Shown: one piece after another, positions 61,922-64,000 of the stretch
How positions within the stretch are numbered: position 1 is the first letter of the stretch
Layout of the letters: each line of letters starts with the position of its first letter
NCBI GenBank assembly: GCA_036874045.1
Contig: CM072345.1
Span: 265,501 to 329,500, forward strand
DNA: 64,000 nucleotides
Direction of reading: 5' to 3'
Source of the DNA: Cymodocea nodosa
Lineage: Eukaryota > Streptophyta > Magnoliopsida > Alismatales > Cymodoceaceae
Notes under the pieces: generated by a model
The model's database searches: none
What the model saw: the letters and a program-made list of their open reading frames with translations, nothing else
Told to the model about the DNA's origin: nothing
Position numbers and translations under genes: made by a program

Positions 61922-63226
61922 TTATCTTTCTACATTTGTAAAGTCTTCAACTTGTATATCACGTTCATCTTCTTGTACTTCATCTTCAAGATCTTGATAT
62001 AAGTCTGTTTTATTTGCTTTACGAATAAAGTTGTGAACTAAAAAACATGTCAACACTATTTTTGCTTGAGTTGTGAAAGGAAATGACATATATCCTCGTA
62101 ATATTGCAAAATGATGTTTGACTATTCCAAATGTATGTTTAATTAATGTCCTCAACTGTGAATGTCTATAGTTGAAGTTTTCCACTGCATTTGTTGGTTG
62201 TCGATTTCCTTCATATTTTGATAAGTGATATCGAACACCTCGAAATGGACATATAAACTCAGGCCTATTTGGAAATCCAGCATCAACTAAGTAAAATTTA
62301 CCTGCATATATTTGAACATCATTTGAAATAAATTCAATTTTGAAAATAAGGTAACATAAAGGTAGATCATAAGTTATATACCTCGTGGTACTTGCAAACC
62401 ATTGCATTGAGTTGTTGCATCTTGAAGGAGTCGAGCATCAGCAGCTAAACCTTCCCACCCACTGAGAACATAAGTAAATTCCATATCAAAATTGCATGCA
62501 GCCAATACGTTTTGTGACAATTCACCTTTTCTATTCCTAAATCGGGCATTCTCTTTTCCATAAATTGTGGTTTTAATGTGTGTACCATCAATAGCACCTA
62601 TACAATCCTACTCATACCAAAAATAAATTTTTATTAATATATAAATGAATAACATGAAATATTAAAATAGAAATAAAGATTGAAGTGTGTACCTTGAAAT
62701 ATGGATAAACATTAACATCATTCTGAATTCGATTGTGTGTAGCAACTTCATGTTTAACTAGAAGTATATCACCTATTTTTAATATAGCATTTATCATTTC
62801 ATTGAAATATGTACTAACAATCCATGCTGAGCGATGAAAACGCTCTCTGGTTACTCCATACTTTTGATTTTGTCCAACTGTTACTAAAAAAATTGCAAGT
62901 TTCTCCTTTACGCTCATATTTCTACTATCTGATATTACTTTCATATTTCTTAATAATCCACAAAATTGTGAAAAAACATGTTGACTCATTCGATAAATTT
63001 TCCTGCAATTGTATGCTTGATATGGTGACGATGGATCTAACAATCTTTGTACATATTGTGCTCCTTCCTTACTATATATACGAGTGGTGGATGTTTGAAT
63101 CCCATTTATAGTAATTCCGCATAGGAATTGCCATGTTCCCAATATAACTTTTCTTTTTTTCTTCTTTCGTTCTTCATCTTCATTAATAATGGACATAGAC
63201 GTCTTCATAAATTCTAATTCTTGCAT
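61922..63226 (-). CDS. PIF/Harbinger transposase, three exons
   Basis: Minus-strand exons are 63,226-62,693, 62,607-62,382 and 62,301-61,922, giving 379 residues; both introns are GT-AG (AAG|gtacac...gagtag|GAT; CGAG|gtatat...atgcag|GT) and phases match. The start is the first ATG after an in-frame stop. The protein has the family's helix-turn-helix region (MSVKEKLAIFLVTVGQN, ERFHRSAWIVSTYFNEM), then DCIGAIDGTHI (first Asp), LSGWEGLAADARLL, FYLVDAGFPNRPEF (second Asp), FRGVRYHL, ENFNYRHSQLR and HNFIRK. The consensus IERxFG reads IKHTFG here (AAA for GA-), so the Glu that I believe is the third catalytic residue is Lys. Apart from that the frame is open throughout. The DDE_Tnp_4 family cuts and pastes the element with a 3-bp target site. 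Confidence 0.92.
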
Positions 63227-63404
63227 CTGTACCTATCATACCAATTATGATTTAATAAAAAAAACATAATAATAGCATACAATGCAAAACAATGCATACA
63301 TCAACAAAATGTTTAGACCATGTTACGTAACATTAAGGATAACACAAGTTCAATAAATTCAAACATGTTCAACAAAATTTAAATTTTTAAATGAAAAAAG
63401 CACA

Positions 63405-63992
63405 TCATTTCAAATTGAACTTCAACCATGAAGTTCTCATGTTCGGTGGTAGACGCCTAAATTGATTCTTCTTTGATTCTATCTCTAATAATTGCATTGC
63501 CTTGTATTTTTCTTCTTCTGTAAGATCTGTAAGTGAAAGTAAAATAGTGAGAACATCATCTTCTTCACGATCTTTTTTCTCTAACAATTCCATCTTCCTC
63601 TCCATGTATGTTAATTTCCTTTCTTCAATACGTTGTGTAAATGTCATCTTCTCCTTTTGAATCAATATCATGTTCTCTTGTAGTTGTATAGCATGCTCTG
63701 AGTATGCCATTTTCTTCGAATTTTCTTCCAAATCCTCACTAAAATAATTCATAAGTGATACACCAACATTGTTCATTGTAGTTGCCATAAGTTATTGTGA
63801 TTCAGCATGTGGACGTGGACGTTTTTCTTTCCTGCATGAGTCTACATCATTCAAATTAAGAGGAGTTTGAGTAGGAAAAGGCTCTTGAGTTTCAACCTCA
63901 AATTCCATAGTATTTTGTGTAAGAGGTACATTATCAAGGTTATTTGTATCTTCATTCAAGTTCACAGTTGCTCTCAGATTTGTTGTACTCAT
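63405..63992 (-). pseudogene. Harbinger companion protein (Myb/trihelix-type), C-terminal part
   Basis: The minus-strand open reading is interrupted by one in-frame TAA at 63,791-63,789, between HAESQ and LMATTMNNV. The first part is acidic and ends in a basic patch (CRKEKRPRPH). The second is a charged coiled-coil-like helix (MTFTQRIEERKLTYMERKME) followed by LSLTDLTEEEKYKAMQLLEI. This matches the C-terminal half of the Myb-like second protein of plant PIF/Harbinger elements, which helps nuclear entry and DNA binding. The Myb domain would lie beyond 64,000; the frame is still open at the window edge. The start at 63,992 may therefore be internal. Confidence 0.65.
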
Positions 63993-64000
63993 TTTAGTTG

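Larger units (their letters stand above)
61380..64000 (-). mobile_element. PIF/Harbinger DNA transposon, left part of element
   Basis: One end is at about 61,380 (ggcctgtttgtgcac, typical of plant PIF/Harbinger termini); the other end lies beyond the window. On the minus strand the element carries a companion ORF (63,405-63,992) and, 178 bp further on, a three-exon transposase (61,922-63,226). Near the end are three spaced repeats of tttgtgcac. It sits directly after the pre-integrase region of a copia relic, so it probably inserted into it. A 3-bp target duplication cannot be checked with only one end in view. Confidence 0.9.

Noticed and set aside
58333-64000. Next EDD1 exon (ERKKIILEKSNAL-like)
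   Set aside because: Not found in any plus frame; the region is fully explained by gypsy, copia and Harbinger sequence plus short intron stretches.

Overview
The window is nuclear DNA of a seed plant with a large, repeat-filled genome. The only host gene I can support is part of the organellar glycyl-tRNA synthetase gene (EDD1/GlyRS-2 type, fused alpha-beta form). Nine small plus-strand exons, 660 coding bases in all, are spread from 995 to 58,332. Each has GT-AG splice sites, the phases fit from exon to exon, and the spliced product is colinear with the start of the bacterial GlyS beta-subunit region. Both ends of the gene lie outside the window. Introns run from about 3.3 to 12.8 kb. The very long introns and somewhat divergent exons suggest a gymnosperm or another large-genome seed plant; this is inference, and no species can be read from the sequence.

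Almost everything else is transposon sequence inside these introns. Intron 1 (1,079-4,338) holds a duplicated non-coding repeat and a Ty1-copia relic. Intron 2 (4,426-14,182) holds an old copia with both LTRs (6,480-11,398) and the 3' half of another. Intron 3 (14,285-22,046) holds a LINE tail, a decayed hAT transposase and a copia relic. Intron 4 (22,111-34,888) holds a 3-kb LINE interrupted by an AT-rich foldback element, two copia relics, a LINE 5' fragment and a LINE 3' tail. Intron 5 (34,945-38,648) is mostly one LINE. Intron 6 (38,721-45,956) holds a solo LTR, a copia nested in an older copia with a clear 5-bp target duplication, a LINE tail and a gypsy LTR. Intron 7 (46,040-50,524) holds a copia LTR and leader. 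Intron 8 (50,574-58,269) holds a LINE, copia and gypsy relics. Intron 9 (58,333 onward) holds a gypsy relic, a copia relic and, at the right edge, a PIF/Harbinger DNA transposon.

The Harbinger is the best-preserved mobile element: a three-exon transposase with good splice sites, part of its companion protein upstream, and one element end with three spaced repeats. One position expected to be catalytic (the Glu of the IERxFG block) is Lys, so it may be inactive. All LTR elements are broken fossils. Seven LINE 3' ends share a short GC-flanked hairpin-like block.

I found no RNA gene, CRISPR array, operon or clearly new biological system. The points worth a second look are the intron-swollen housekeeping gene, the Harbinger, the foldback insert in the LINE, the shared LINE hairpin, and several copia relics whose parts lie on opposite strands.
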